From positions 1 to 22,297 of the forward strand of contig JAVQWQ010000023.1 in assembly GCA_033578915.1 (NCBI GenBank): a DNA stretch of 22,297 nucleotides. The letters are read 5' to 3'. Each line of letters begins with the position of its first letter. Position 1 is the first letter of the stretch. The notes below the pieces were generated by a model. The model was not told where the DNA came from, did no database searches, and was given only the letters and a program-made list of their open reading frames with translations. This document shows, piece by piece, positions 7,821 through 15,454 of this stretch. Position numbers and translations under genes: made by a program. The stretch comes from UBA7692 sp033578915 (GTDB lineage: Bacteria > Bacteroidota > Bacteroidia > Chitinophagales > LD1).

Positions 7821-10259
7821 TTACTTAAAAATGATTTTCATTTCCACTCTTCTGTTCTTCTGTTTACCTTCTTTGGTTTTGTTGTCTGCAATCGGGCGTG
7901 TTTCACCAAAGCCCTCCGTCTCAAGTTTACTGCCATCTACTCCTCTGCCAATCAAATAACGTTTTACTGCCTCGGCACGTTTTTGAGAAAGAATCAGATT
8001 AAATTGGTCATCGCCATCACTATCAGTATGACCTTCTATCTTCAGGCCATACTGTGGCTTATCTATGAGCAATTTGGCAAGGCTATTCAATGAAATGTAA
8101 CTACTTGGGCGAATTACGTCTTTTCCTGTCTCAAACTCAAGGTTTTCAAAAGCATATTTTATAATATCTAGTTCTTTCTTTTCAATTTTTGGACAACCAC
8201 GGTTTTCAACCACTCCAAAGGTGTTAGGACAGGCATCATCTTTGTCGAGCACACCATCACCATCGCTATCTTTGTAAGGACATCCTTTGTTTTCTTTTGG
8301 CCCTGCCTGACGTGGACAATCGTCTTCATTGTCATACAATCCATCCCCGTCACTATCGGGACATCCTTTGTGGGCAATATCTCCCGGAACATCGACACAG
8401 TCGTCATTTTTATCAGCTACACCATCTCCATCGCGGTCGGGGCATCCCTTAAGAGCTGCCACGCCTGCCTGGTCAGGACATTCATCATTTTTGTCGGGAA
8501 TGCTATCGCCATCAGCATCGGGGCATCCCTTGAGGGCTACGATTCCCTTATCATCCGGGCATTCATCTTCTGCGTCTGTAACTCCATCTGCATCTCTGTC
8601 CGGGCATCCTTGCAGGTCACGAAGGCCAGGAACATCCGGACATTTATCATCTTTGTCGAGTACCCCATCAAGATCTCTATCCGGACAGCCTCTCGACTCC
8701 CACGTGCCTTTTTCGCGTTTACACTTATCTTCACGGTTAGACACAAAGTCTTTATCGCGGTCGCGATGCTTCTTGGGCAACACAGGAATTTTAAGCGCTA
8801 CATGGACATCGGCATTATAAGCAAACTTTTTTGCCCCGGCCAGAGCCAGAAAATCTGATGTGCCTACAATTATAGGGCCTATCCTTACAGTGCTGCCAAC
8901 ATTAAAGTTGCCAAGCACATCATAAGAAACTGGTAAATACAAACCTAAGCAACGCCAGTCTAAATGGGGAGTAACAGTAAAAGTGGATATATGATGAACA
9001 CTACGACGGCTGTCCAGACGAGGCGCAACACTGGCTAATGCATGCAATCCAAAGAAATGAACGGGATTATAGTCGAACCACAAATTGAAGCGCGTAGGTA
9101 GCCATACGTAAAAATTTGGTTTTGTCTTACTTGTATTAATAATGTCGAATCCTTCCGTGAGTCTGATGGTATCTCCAAAGCTTTTAATTCCTTCATTAGG
9201 GCTAAAATCTTTAACATACCAATCTTGTTTGTTAAGGTTAAATTCATAACTATATTCAGACTTTCTGAATTTAATTCTACCAATATCGGTAACAGAAAAA
9301 CCCACCTGCAGGGTATGAAGATTTTTGCGTATATCATACCACTCACGACCATCCATTTTATATTTATATTTTTCCTGTCTGGGCCTCCATTCATAAACCA
9401 CTGCCAAATCCCCGGCAAAAGATATGCCGCGATCTATAAAACTCAGAGCATCTTTAACATAGCCATAAATATCTTCAGCATGATCTCTTTCAAAATATTC
9501 CTTTGTGGTAGGCGCTACGGAGTTGACCTCTAAAGCACCCCTGGAATCGTAGATAGAAATGGTATCAAAGTTCTGCCATCGATACTCTACATTTTCAAGA
9601 AAGGTATTCAAACCCATAATGCCCTGAATAAACTTGAATGTCCCTCCTGCTTTTAGATAATGATTGTTTTTATTCAGGATTTCTCTGGAATAAGTAATCC
9701 CATAGTCAATCCACGATAGCGCATTAATGCGCACATCTCCTTCTTTTAATCTTATATAATTGAATTTATCAATAGAATCTGCTTTAAAACCGACCCCCCA
9801 GTATGATATTCTTGCAAGCTTTTGGCTTATTCTGTCGGCGTTTACTACAGCATTTATATTCCATGTGAAAGCAAGGGCGTTTTTATGGCTTTCTTTACGT
9901 TTGCCGAATGTGAACATAAATGAGAGCGGTCCTTGTACCTGAGCGCCTACATAGGCATGTTTATCTCGCCCGTTAAGCCTTTCGCGTAAATATGTTTCCT
10001 GAAAATCCAAAGATGAATTTACATAGTCCTTTCTTAACCCGACTTTGGGATCTATACCAATGTAATTATTTCCAACGTTAGCAGCAACTCCAAAAAGGGT
10101 CATGTCAAAACGATGGCGATCGCCTGCAATAGCAGGATTAAAGCTAACATTGGTAACACCACCAAATTGGCTTGAGCGCAATCCCAGGAAGTATTGCGCT
10201 GCAGCTTTCTGAACAAGAACATTCAAGAAAGATAACAGAAGGAAAACTCTAAACTGCAT
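7821..10259 (-). CDS. Outer-membrane protein: DUF5723-like barrel, thrombospondin type 3 repeats, OmpA domain
   Basis: An 812-residue protein with three parts. The signal peptide MQFRVFLLLSFLNVLVQKAAAQ is followed by a ~475-residue region of alternating beta strands starting YFLGLRSSQFGGVTNVSFNPA, which resembles the DUF5723 outer-membrane barrel family of Bacteroidota. Residues 500-690 are seven calcium-binding thrombospondin type 3 repeats of 27 residues (last one 29), each of the form DxDxDGVxDxxDxCPD...GCP. Residues ~700-812 are an OmpA peptidoglycan-binding domain with GHTDSDG (743-749), LSQKRAEAVKRYL and NRRVEM (802-807). The expected arrangement is barrel in the outer membrane, a rigid calcium-stiffened spacer, and OmpA bound to peptidoglycan. 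The exact role (anchoring, T9SS accessory or other) is not readable. It is divergent from purB with 126 bases between the starts. Confidence 0.88.
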   Translation of the reverse strand: MQFRVFLLLSFLNVLVQKAAAQYFLGLRSSQFGGVTNVSFNPAIAGDRHRFDMTLFGVAANVGNNYIGIDPKVGLRKDYVNSSLDFQETYLRERLNGRDKHAYVGAQVQGPLSFMFTFGKRKESHKNALAFTWNINAVVNADRISQKLARISYWGVGFKADSIDKFNYIRLKEGDVRINALSWIDYGITYSREILNKNNHYLKAGGTFKFIQGIMGLNTFLENVEYRWQNFDTISIYDSRGALEVNSVAPTTKEYFERDHAEDIYGYVKDALSFIDRGISFAGDLAVVYEWRPRQEKYKYKMDGREWYDIRKNLHTLQVGFSVTDIGRIKFRKSEYSYEFNLNKQDWYVKDFSPNEGIKSFGDTIRLTEGFDIINTSKTKPNFYVWLPTRFNLWFDYNPVHFFGLHALASVAPRLDSRRSVHHISTFTVTPHLDWRCLGLYLPVSYDVLGNFNVGSTVRIGPIIVGTSDFLALAGAKKFAYNADVHVALKIPVLPKKHRDRDKDFVSNREDKCKREKGTWESRGCPDRDLDGVLDKDDKCPDVPGLRDLQGCPDRDADGVTDAEDECPDDKGIVALKGCPDADGDSIPDKNDECPDQAGVAALKGCPDRDGDGVADKNDDCVDVPGDIAHKGCPDSDGDGLYDNEDDCPRQAGPKENKGCPYKDSDGDGVLDKDDACPNTFGVVENRGCPKIEKKELDIIKYAFENLEFETGKDVIRPSSYISLNSLAKLLIDKPQYGLKIEGHTDSDGDDQFNLILSQKRAEAVKRYLIGRGVDGSKLETEGFGETRPIADNKTKEGKQKNRRVEMKIIFK
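8190..8762 (-). repeat. Seven tandem 81-base coding repeats (thrombospondin type 3)
   Basis: Within the OmpA-family gene, seven 27-residue units follow each other (six of 81 bases, the last of 87). Each carries an acidic calcium-binding loop and two cysteines spaced as in TSP3 repeats. The first, N-terminal unit is degenerate (DRDKDFVSNREDKC) and the others are close to consensus. The units differ in sequence, so this is an old protein repeat and not a recent DNA duplication. Confidence 0.9.
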
Positions 10260-10385
10260 GGTTATAATATTATTTATAAAATGCTAATACATATATGGAA
10301 AATATTTATTTATGTTTTATATTAAAGTTTTCACAAGTACTCAACAATTTGTATTCTCTAACCAACACATTCTTATTTTTATCGC

Positions 10386-11729
10386 ATGCATTTAAATTCA
10401 TTAACTGCTATTTCTCCGATAGATGGAAGATATCGAAACAAAGTTGAGATTGTTGGAAAATATTTTTCCGAATATGCCTTGATGGCTTATCGCATAAAAG
10501 TAGAATTGCTTTATCTTATTGCTCTTAGTAAAGAATTGCCTGTTCTGGCTTCTTTACAAAAGTATGAAGAGGCGTTGCATTCAATACACGATTCATTCAA
10601 TATTGAAGAAGCGTTGAAAATAAAAGAATATGAAAATAAAACACATCATGATGTAAAGGCCGTTGAATATTTTATTAAAGATAAACTTGAGTCTTTGGGA
10701 CTTAAAAATTATAAAGAATATGTTCATTTTGGGCTCACTTCGCAAGACATCAACAACACTGCTATACCTCTTGCACTAAAAGATTTTTTGCAGCAAATAT
10801 TTTATCCTCGATTGGAAGAACTTATTTCTTATCTGGGCAAATTGGCCGATGAATGGAGAAATATTCCTATGTTGGCGCGTACACACGGACAGCCGGCCTC
10901 TCCCACAAGACTTGGAAAAGAGATACTGGTGTATGTTGAGCGTTTAGAAAAACAACTGGATCAATTGAAACTGATTCCTCATGCAGCAAAATTCGGCGGA
11001 GCAACCGGAAATATGAACGCACATGTGGTTGCTTTTCCCGCTCATGATTGGAAAAAATTTGCAGACCATTTTGTAAATGAAATATTAGGACTGCAAAGAA
11101 GTATATACACAACACAAATTGAACACTACGACTTTCTTGCCGCACAGCTTGATGCAATAAAAAGAATTAATACCATTCTGATTGACCTATGCAGAGATAT
11201 GTGGTTGTACATCAGCATGGATTATTTTATTCAAAAAATTAACTCAGACGAAGTGGGAAGCAGCGCTATGCCTCACAAAGTTAATCCTATTGACTTTGAA
11301 AATGCCGAAGGCAACAGTGGGGTTGCTATTGCTTTTCTGGAACATTTAAGCTCAAAATTACCAATCAGTCGTTTGCAACGGGATCTTACCGACTCAACAG
11401 TTCTGCGAAATCTTGGAGTGCCGTTAGCCCATACGCTACTTTCTCTAAGTTCAATCATGAATGGTCTCAGAAAACTTCTTCTCAATAAAACAAAAATTGA
11501 TGAGGACTTGGAGAAAAACTGGTCTGTTGTAGCTGAAGCTATTCAAACTATTCTGCGCCGTGAGGGCTATCCCAATCCATATGAAAAGCTTAAAGCATTT
11601 ACGCGAGGAAAAGCGAACCTCTCTAGAAAAGAATTTGAGGAATTTATTATGTCTCTCGATGTAAGCGAGCAAATCAAGAAAGAATTGATTTCTATCACCC
11701 CGTTTAATTATTTGGGGTTAGAAGCCTGA
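10386..11729 (+). CDS. purB: Adenylosuccinate lyase
   Basis: A 447-residue member of the fumarase/aspartase superfamily. It catalyses two steps of purine synthesis: SAICAR to AICAR plus fumarate, and adenylosuccinate to AMP plus fumarate. N-terminal LTAISPIDGRY is the bacterial PurB signature. THHDVKAVE (86-94), TSQD (118-121) and ARTHGQPASPT (164-174, catalytic His) are present, and the flexible signature loop SSAMPHKVNPIDFENAEGN is at 292-310. The length fits the short E. coli-like class. It stands alone, divergent from the OmpA gene. The -7 region may be TATTTTTA close to the ATG, but the match is weak. A modest hairpin followed by a T tract lies at 11779-11804. Confidence 0.97.
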   Translation: MHLNSLTAISPIDGRYRNKVEIVGKYFSEYALMAYRIKVELLYLIALSKELPVLASLQKYEEALHSIHDSFNIEEALKIKEYENKTHHDVKAVEYFIKDKLESLGLKNYKEYVHFGLTSQDINNTAIPLALKDFLQQIFYPRLEELISYLGKLADEWRNIPMLARTHGQPASPTRLGKEILVYVERLEKQLDQLKLIPHAAKFGGATGNMNAHVVAFPAHDWKKFADHFVNEILGLQRSIYTTQIEHYDFLAAQLDAIKRINTILIDLCRDMWLYISMDYFIQKINSDEVGSSAMPHKVNPIDFENAEGNSGVAIAFLEHLSSKLPISRLQRDLTDSTVLRNLGVPLAHTLLSLSSIMNGLRKLLLNKTKIDEDLEKNWSVVAEAIQTILRREGYPNPYEKLKAFTRGKANLSRKEFEEFIMSLDVSEQIKKELISITPFNYLGLEA

Positions 11730-11778
11730 TGTTGACTAAAGTATTTCTATCCTATGTTTTAGCAAAATGTAACTTTAC

Positions 11779-11804
11779 GAGTTAGCCAACTCATAAATTT
11801 TTTT
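11779..11804 (+). terminator. Weak terminator-like hairpin after purB
   Basis: GAGTT, loop AGCC, AACTC (11779-11792), followed after five bases by seven T (11798-11804). The stem is only five base pairs, so this is a tentative rho-independent terminator for purB, which converges on the deaminase gene. Confidence 0.3.
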
Positions 11805-11828
11805 GATGTTGGTGAGAAAATTTATTAA

Positions 11829-12317
11829 TCATCGTTCATACTGCTGAATTTCATCAAAAAAATATTCCAGCTTTACGCCGGCCTCCAGAAACAATGCTTC
11901 ACTTTCAGCCCCGGCGTGGTATCTGCGTTGGCAAACTACACGTTTAATACCACAATTAATAATAAGCATCGCGCATGTGCGGCACGGAGTCATCCTGCAA
12001 TATAGGGTAGCTCCCTCCAAAGATACACCTCGCTTAGCAGCCTGGCATATGGCATTTTGCTCTGCGTGAACGGTTCTTACACAATGCTCGGTAATTGTCC
12101 CGTCTTCATGCACCACTTTTTTCATTTGGTGGCCTACATCATCGCAATGAGGCAAGCCAACAGGTGAACCTACATATCCGGTTACTAATAACTGATTATC
12201 GCGTGCCACAACGCAACCGCTCCTTCCTCTTCCGCAAGTAGCGCGTTTACTAATGGCTTCCATCACTTCCATAAAATATTCATCCCAGCTTGGTCTCTTA
12301 TATGGCTCCTGATTCAT
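11829..12317 (-). CDS. Deoxycytidylate (dCMP) deaminase, ComEB family
   Basis: A 162-residue zinc-dependent cytidine-deaminase-fold enzyme that converts dCMP to dUMP, feeding dTTP synthesis. The catalytic HAEQNAI is at 84-90 (zinc His and proton-shuttling Glu), and the zinc-binding PCRTC at 111-115 lies in YCRMTPCRTCAMLIINCGIKRVV. Upstream, RATCGRGRSGCVVARD and GYVGSPVGLPHCDDVGH, followed by the HCVRT segment, are the standard dCMP-deaminase substrate and accessory zinc region. Length is typical of bacterial ComEB-like proteins. The gene is monocistronic, convergent with purB. A promoter candidate sits at 12340-12369. Confidence 0.93.
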   Translation of the reverse strand: MNQEPYKRPSWDEYFMEVMEAISKRATCGRGRSGCVVARDNQLLVTGYVGSPVGLPHCDDVGHQMKKVVHEDGTITEHCVRTVHAEQNAICQAAKRGVSLEGATLYCRMTPCRTCAMLIINCGIKRVVCQRRYHAGAESEALFLEAGVKLEYFFDEIQQYER

Positions 12318-12339
12318 AAATATGATTTGTTTAGTAAAC

Positions 12340-12369
12340 CTAAAGTATATCTACAAAGAATAAGACAAA
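12340..12369 (-). promoter_or_regulatory. Candidate promoter for the dCMP deaminase gene
   Basis: On the minus strand TTTG (12366-12369), an 18-base spacer and TACTTTAG (12340-12347; one mismatch to TAnnTTTG), about 22 bases before the start codon. Assigned by consensus only. Confidence 0.42.
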
Positions 12370-12596
12370 AAAAATTGAATAAAATTTCGACTGAATAATA
12401 ACACAACTTATCGCATTATTTAGAAATAGTTTTTTCTACATAAAACACAACTTAGGTTATACAGAAAAAAATAGCACTTAATCAGTCTTTCATTCTTCAA
12501 ATAGTTTACGGGATAAATTATAATCTCGTCATCAGCAAATTGCAATACCTCTTTGAATAGATTTAAAAACCAAAACATTCTTTTCCCGACATTAAT

Positions 12597-12604
12597 TAGG
12601 TTTG
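12597..12604 (+). promoter_or_regulatory. serC -7 promoter box (TAGGTTTG), very close to the start codon
   Basis: TAGGTTTG is an exact match to the Bacteroidota TAnnTTTG element, ending only 7 bases before the serC ATG at 12612. No clear TTTG box lies 18-20 bases upstream. If it is used, the mRNA leader would be only a few bases long. Confidence 0.45.
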
Positions 12605-12611
12605 CCTCAAC

Positions 12612-13721
12612 ATGACAAAACCTTATAATTTTTACTCAGGCCCTGCCGTATTGCCGGATGAAGTGCTTGAAAAAGCTGCCCAGGCTATAAAAGACTTTGC
12701 CGGAACGCGCTTATCCATATTAGAAATATCTCATCGCAGCAAAGAATTTGTTGAGGTTATGCAGGAGGCTCGTTTGTTGGTCAAGCAAATTCTGCGACTC
12801 GACCATCATAAAGAGGTTCTTTTTCTTCAGGGAGGAGCATCTCAGCAGTTTTTTATGGTTCCAATGAATCTACTCCGAAAAGGAGAAGTAGCAGCCTATT
12901 TCGATACCGGCCAATGGAGCAGCCGTGCTATTGCTGAAGCAAAAAAAATCGGTTCAGTCGAGGTTTTGGCTTCGTCTGCTTCTTCTCAATATAATCACAT
13001 ACCTAAAGTATGGATGGATAATCCGCAGCTTTTTCAAAAAACTTATTCTTATATCCATATCACATCAAACAATACCGTTTTTGGAACACAATGGAGTAAG
13101 CCACTTCTGGAGAACTTATTTGAAATGGCTAACTGCCCGATAGTGGCAGATATGAGCAGTGATCTTTTTTCGCGAGAACTTGATTTTAATCGTTTTGGTT
13201 TGATTTATGCCGGAGCACAAAAAAATTTCGGCCCGGCCGGCGTAACATTAGTTATTGTTGATAAGAGAATTCTCAAAGAATCTGAAAAACAATTACCTAC
13301 ATTGCTCAATTACCAAAAGCTCATTGAAGCAGAAAGCATGTATAACACTCCTGCTGTATTTGCTGTGTTTATATGTTGGCTTACATTGCAATGGATTAAA
13401 AGAAGGGGATTAGAGAATCTGGAACAAGAAAGTATTCGAAAAGCTCAATTGCTCTATGAGGCCATTGATGATTCAACCCTTTTTAAAGGAACTGTTTCGA
13501 AAGAGGATAGAAGTAGAATGAATGTTTGCTTCAAAACCAAAAATCCCGACATGGATAAACTTTTTCTCGAATATTGTGAAAACAACAACTTGGTTGGCTT
13601 AGCCGGATATAGGACAGTTGGAGGCTTTAGAGCATCTATATATAATGCCATGCCCGTAGAAGGAGTTCAAAAACTAATACAATGTATAAAAGAATTTGAA
13701 AGCAAAAATGGAATTAATTGA
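12612..13721 (+). CDS. serC: Phosphoserine aminotransferase
   Basis: A 369-residue PLP-dependent class V aminotransferase. It converts 3-phosphohydroxypyruvate plus glutamate to phosphoserine in serine synthesis, and also acts in pyridoxal phosphate synthesis in bacteria that use that route. N-terminal NFYSGPAVLPDEVL is the SerC signature; ISHRSKEF (39-46) and FLQGGASQQF (71-80) follow; ADMSSDLFSR and YAGAQKNFGPAG (199-210) contain the PLP lysine at ~204; the C-terminal GLAGYRTVGGFRASIYNAM is typical. Length is normal. The 3' end overlaps tatD by 14 bases, implying a two-gene operon. serA or serB is not in the window. Confidence 0.96.
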   Translation: MTKPYNFYSGPAVLPDEVLEKAAQAIKDFAGTRLSILEISHRSKEFVEVMQEARLLVKQILRLDHHKEVLFLQGGASQQFFMVPMNLLRKGEVAAYFDTGQWSSRAIAEAKKIGSVEVLASSASSQYNHIPKVWMDNPQLFQKTYSYIHITSNNTVFGTQWSKPLLENLFEMANCPIVADMSSDLFSRELDFNRFGLIYAGAQKNFGPAGVTLVIVDKRILKESEKQLPTLLNYQKLIEAESMYNTPAVFAVFICWLTLQWIKRRGLENLEQESIRKAQLLYEAIDDSTLFKGTVSKEDRSRMNVCFKTKNPDMDKLFLEYCENNNLVGLAGYRTVGGFRASIYNAMPVEGVQKLIQCIKEFESKNGIN

Positions 13722-14508
13722 TACACACGCTCATTTATATCACGAACAATTATCCGGCGATATAGGCCAAGTTATCGAGCGTTGCAAACAACAAGGGGTA
13801 AAGGCTGTAGTTCTGCCAAACATCAATGAACATAGTGTTCAGCCTTTGCTCAATTTATGCGAACGGTCTGATGACATTATTCAGTTTTATCCTGCCATGG
13901 GGCTTCATCCATGCGATGTAAAAGAAAACGTTGAAGAACAACTCCTTTTCTTTAAAAATGAAATGGATAAAAAAAAGTACTATGCCGTAGGAGAAACAGG
14001 TTTAGATTTTTACTGGGATTTGACATACAAGGAGCAACAAATTTTTTCTTTTAAAAAGCATCTGGAATGGGCTATTTCGTATAATTTACCTGTAATCATC
14101 CACAGTAGAAATTCTACACGCGCTTGTATCGATATAGTTAAAGCGTATGGGCGACAAGTTAAGGGTGTGTTTCATTGTTTTTCGGGAACTTATGAAGAAG
14201 CGTTAGAAATTATAGCATTAGGAATGTATTTAGGAATAGGTGGCAGCATTACCTATAAAAATTCAAAACCTTTACAAGAGGCTATTCAAAAAATAGGCCT
14301 GGAGCATATTGTATTGGAAACAGATGCTCCTTTCCTATCTCCGGAACCCCACAGAGGCAAACGAAACGAAAGTAGCTATATCATTTATACCGCACATTTT
14401 TTAGCTAAACTCAAAGGTATCGATGTAAATAAGCTGTGTGGAGCAACTTCTTACAATGCAAAAGTATTATTCAATATCCAGTATAACTCACAGCACTCGA
14501 AAAGCTGA
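13708..14508 (+). CDS. tatD: TatD-family metal-dependent deoxyribonuclease
   Basis: A 266-residue TIM-barrel hydrolase of the amidohydrolase superfamily. Metal-ligand motifs are all present: IDTHAHLY at the N-terminus, VGETGLDFYWD, VIIHSRNSTRAC, VFHCFSGTYEEA and LETDAPFLSPEPHRGKRN. TatD proteins are cytoplasmic metal-dependent nucleases (3'-5' exonuclease or DNA-repair roles shown in E. coli). The ATG at 13708 lies inside the end of serC (14-base overlap), which suggests translational coupling. A TTG at 13696 would add four residues and is less likely. A 7-bp hairpin AGCACTC/GAGTGCT spans its stop codon (14492-14513) but has no following T tract. Confidence 0.92.
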   Translation: MELIDTHAHLYHEQLSGDIGQVIERCKQQGVKAVVLPNINEHSVQPLLNLCERSDDIIQFYPAMGLHPCDVKENVEEQLLFFKNEMDKKKYYAVGETGLDFYWDLTYKEQQIFSFKKHLEWAISYNLPVIIHSRNSTRACIDIVKAYGRQVKGVFHCFSGTYEEALEIIALGMYLGIGGSITYKNSKPLQEAIQKIGLEHIVLETDAPFLSPEPHRGKRNESSYIIYTAHFLAKLKGIDVNKLCGATSYNAKVLFNIQYNSQHSKS

Positions 14509-14583
14509 GTGCTAGTAATGTAAGTTCTAATAATTAGAATATAAAAAAGCGATAAAAAGAAGGCCAACCTATAATTTTATAAT

Positions 14584-14799
14584 TTAGTCAAGCTCACAAG
14601 TAATTGCACCTGTTTGGCCTTGTTCATACGCTTCATAGCTTTTACAAATAGTTTCTGCTTGCTGCTTCGTAGCATCAGGAATGATGATTCTCGCTACACC
14701 ACCCGAAGCCACACACTGACAAGTATAATCTTTTTTACAAGAAGATAATCCTGCAACCATTAAAGTGATAATAAATAAAAATGGGTAAATTTTTTTCAT
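14584..14799 (-). CDS. Small cysteine-rich lipoprotein
   Basis: 71 residues. MKKIYPFLFIITLMVAGLSSC is a lipoprotein signal with lipobox LSSC, giving a lipidated Cys21, followed by KKDYTCQC. Further cysteines occur near ~53 (ETICKSYE) and ~68 (AITCELD). The pattern YTCxC...C...C resembles a family of tiny Bacteroidota lipoproteins of unknown function; the four mature cysteines after Cys21 could form two disulfides. It is convergent with tatD and divergent from the next lipoprotein, with a matching promoter at 14816-14846. The function is unknown. Confidence 0.75.
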   Translation of the reverse strand: MKKIYPFLFIITLMVAGLSSCKKDYTCQCVASGGVARIIIPDATKQQAETICKSYEAYEQGQTGAITCELD

Positions 14800-14815
14800 A
14801 GCTTTTATTTTAACT

Positions 14816-14846
14816 CAAATATGAAAACTCTAAATTTAATTCCAAA
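14816..14846 (-). promoter_or_regulatory. Promoter candidate for the 71-residue lipoprotein gene
   Basis: On the minus strand TTTG (14843-14846), a 19-base spacer and CATATTTG (14816-14823; one mismatch to TAnnTTTG), 16 bases before the ATG. It is back to back with the + strand promoter at 14879-14908. Confidence 0.5.
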
Positions 14847-14878
14847 GGAATTTTTTAGTTTTTCAACATTTAATACTA

Positions 14879-14908
14879 TTTGAAATTTCATTCTTCCCTT
14901 TAGTTTTG
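14879..14908 (+). promoter_or_regulatory. Bacteroidota-type promoter for the EGF-like lipoprotein gene
   Basis: TTTG (14879-14882), an 18-base spacer and TAGTTTTG (14901-14908) exactly match both boxes of the Bacteroidota housekeeping consensus. Transcription should begin near 14913-14916, leaving a leader of about 22 bases before the ATG at 14937. Confidence 0.65.
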
Positions 14909-14936
14909 CGGCATTATTAACTAAAAATTTAATACT

Positions 14937-15392
14937 ATGAAAAAAATGTTCAGATCTTTTCTTTTTGTAGCTACAGTTGCTACGCTTTTCACTGTTAGTT
15001 CGTGTACCAAAGAATGTGACGAAGGTTACGAAGGCAACGATTGCAAGACCGAAATCAGAGAAAAATATCTAGGTTCTTGGACTGCTGAAGATGACTGTGT
15101 TAAAAATACAACCACAAATCAGCCGGTTCCTTACACTGTCATCAACAAAAAAGCGGGTTCAGTTACCCAGTTTGAAATTACTAACGTTGCAAATGCAGGT
15201 GTAACTGTAGTTGCTACCGTAAACACAGAAACAACATTTACCATCGACAAGCAAACAGTTAAAGTAGGAACAGCCAATGTAGAAGTAACTGGTAATGGAA
15301 CAATCTCCGCAGATAAGAAAACCGTAACTGCTACTTATACTGTTACCGGTTCTGGAGGTGCTCAAAGCTGTAGCGTAAAGCTTACAAGATAA
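14937..15392 (+). CDS. Small lipoprotein with EGF-like motif
   Basis: 151 residues. MKKMFRSFLFVATVATLFTVSSC is a lipoprotein signal (lipobox VSSC, Cys23). It is followed at once by TKECDEGYEGNDCKTE, the C-terminal half of an EGF-like module (CxxGYxGxxC), then KYLGSWTAEDDC and a Thr/Val-rich beta-strand domain to the end, where QSC provides a partner cysteine. The layout of lipid anchor, EGF-like stub and lipocalin-like beta domain is common among uncharacterised Bacteroidota surface lipoproteins. No enzyme motif is seen. It has a near-consensus promoter (14879-14908) and a strong shared terminator (15408-15437), so it is a single-gene transcript, likely well expressed. Confidence 0.75.
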   Translation: MKKMFRSFLFVATVATLFTVSSCTKECDEGYEGNDCKTEIREKYLGSWTAEDDCVKNTTTNQPVPYTVINKKAGSVTQFEITNVANAGVTVVATVNTETTFTIDKQTVKVGTANVEVTGNGTISADKKTVTATYTVTGSGGAQSCSVKLTR

Positions 15393-15407
15393 AAAAGCCC
15401 TCAAAAT

Positions 15408-15437
15408 AAAAAAGCCGCTCATTTGAGCGGCTTTTTT
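15408..15437. terminator. Bidirectional rho-independent terminator
   Basis: AAAAAAGCCGCTCA, loop TT, TGAGCGGCTTTTTT: a perfect 14-bp stem with an A run before and a T run after the GC core. It reads as a classical terminator on both strands and serves the convergent genes ending at 15392 (+) and 15455 (-). Confidence 0.93.
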
Positions 15438-15454
15438 TATTGAATAATAAATTG

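Larger units (their letters stand above)
12318..12611. other. Divergent intergenic region between the dCMP deaminase gene and serC
   Basis: About 294 AT-rich bases with no ORF or RNA gene. It holds the deaminase promoter candidate at its left end and the serC -7 box at its right end. An exact 11-base direct repeat AACACAACTTA occurs at 12400-12410 and 12444-12454 (44 bases apart), and a small inverted repeat TAGAAA/TTTCTA lies between the copies at 12421-12438. Function unknown. Confidence 0.4.

Noticed and set aside
8190..8762. Regular ~81-base periodicity that might look like a CRISPR or satellite array
   Set aside because: The units are in-frame thrombospondin type 3 protein repeats with variable DNA sequence and no spacers.
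8329..8858. Long open frames on the plus strand across the TSP3 region
   Set aside because: They are antisense shadows of the acidic repeat codons, low in complexity, with no family resemblance.
13696..13707. TTG start for tatD
   Set aside because: The ATG at 13708 directly precedes the conserved ELIDTHAH motif and gives the usual TatD N-terminus.
14492..14513. Hairpin at the tatD stop as a terminator
   Set aside because: A 7-bp stem without a following T tract that overlaps the coding end; too weak to call.
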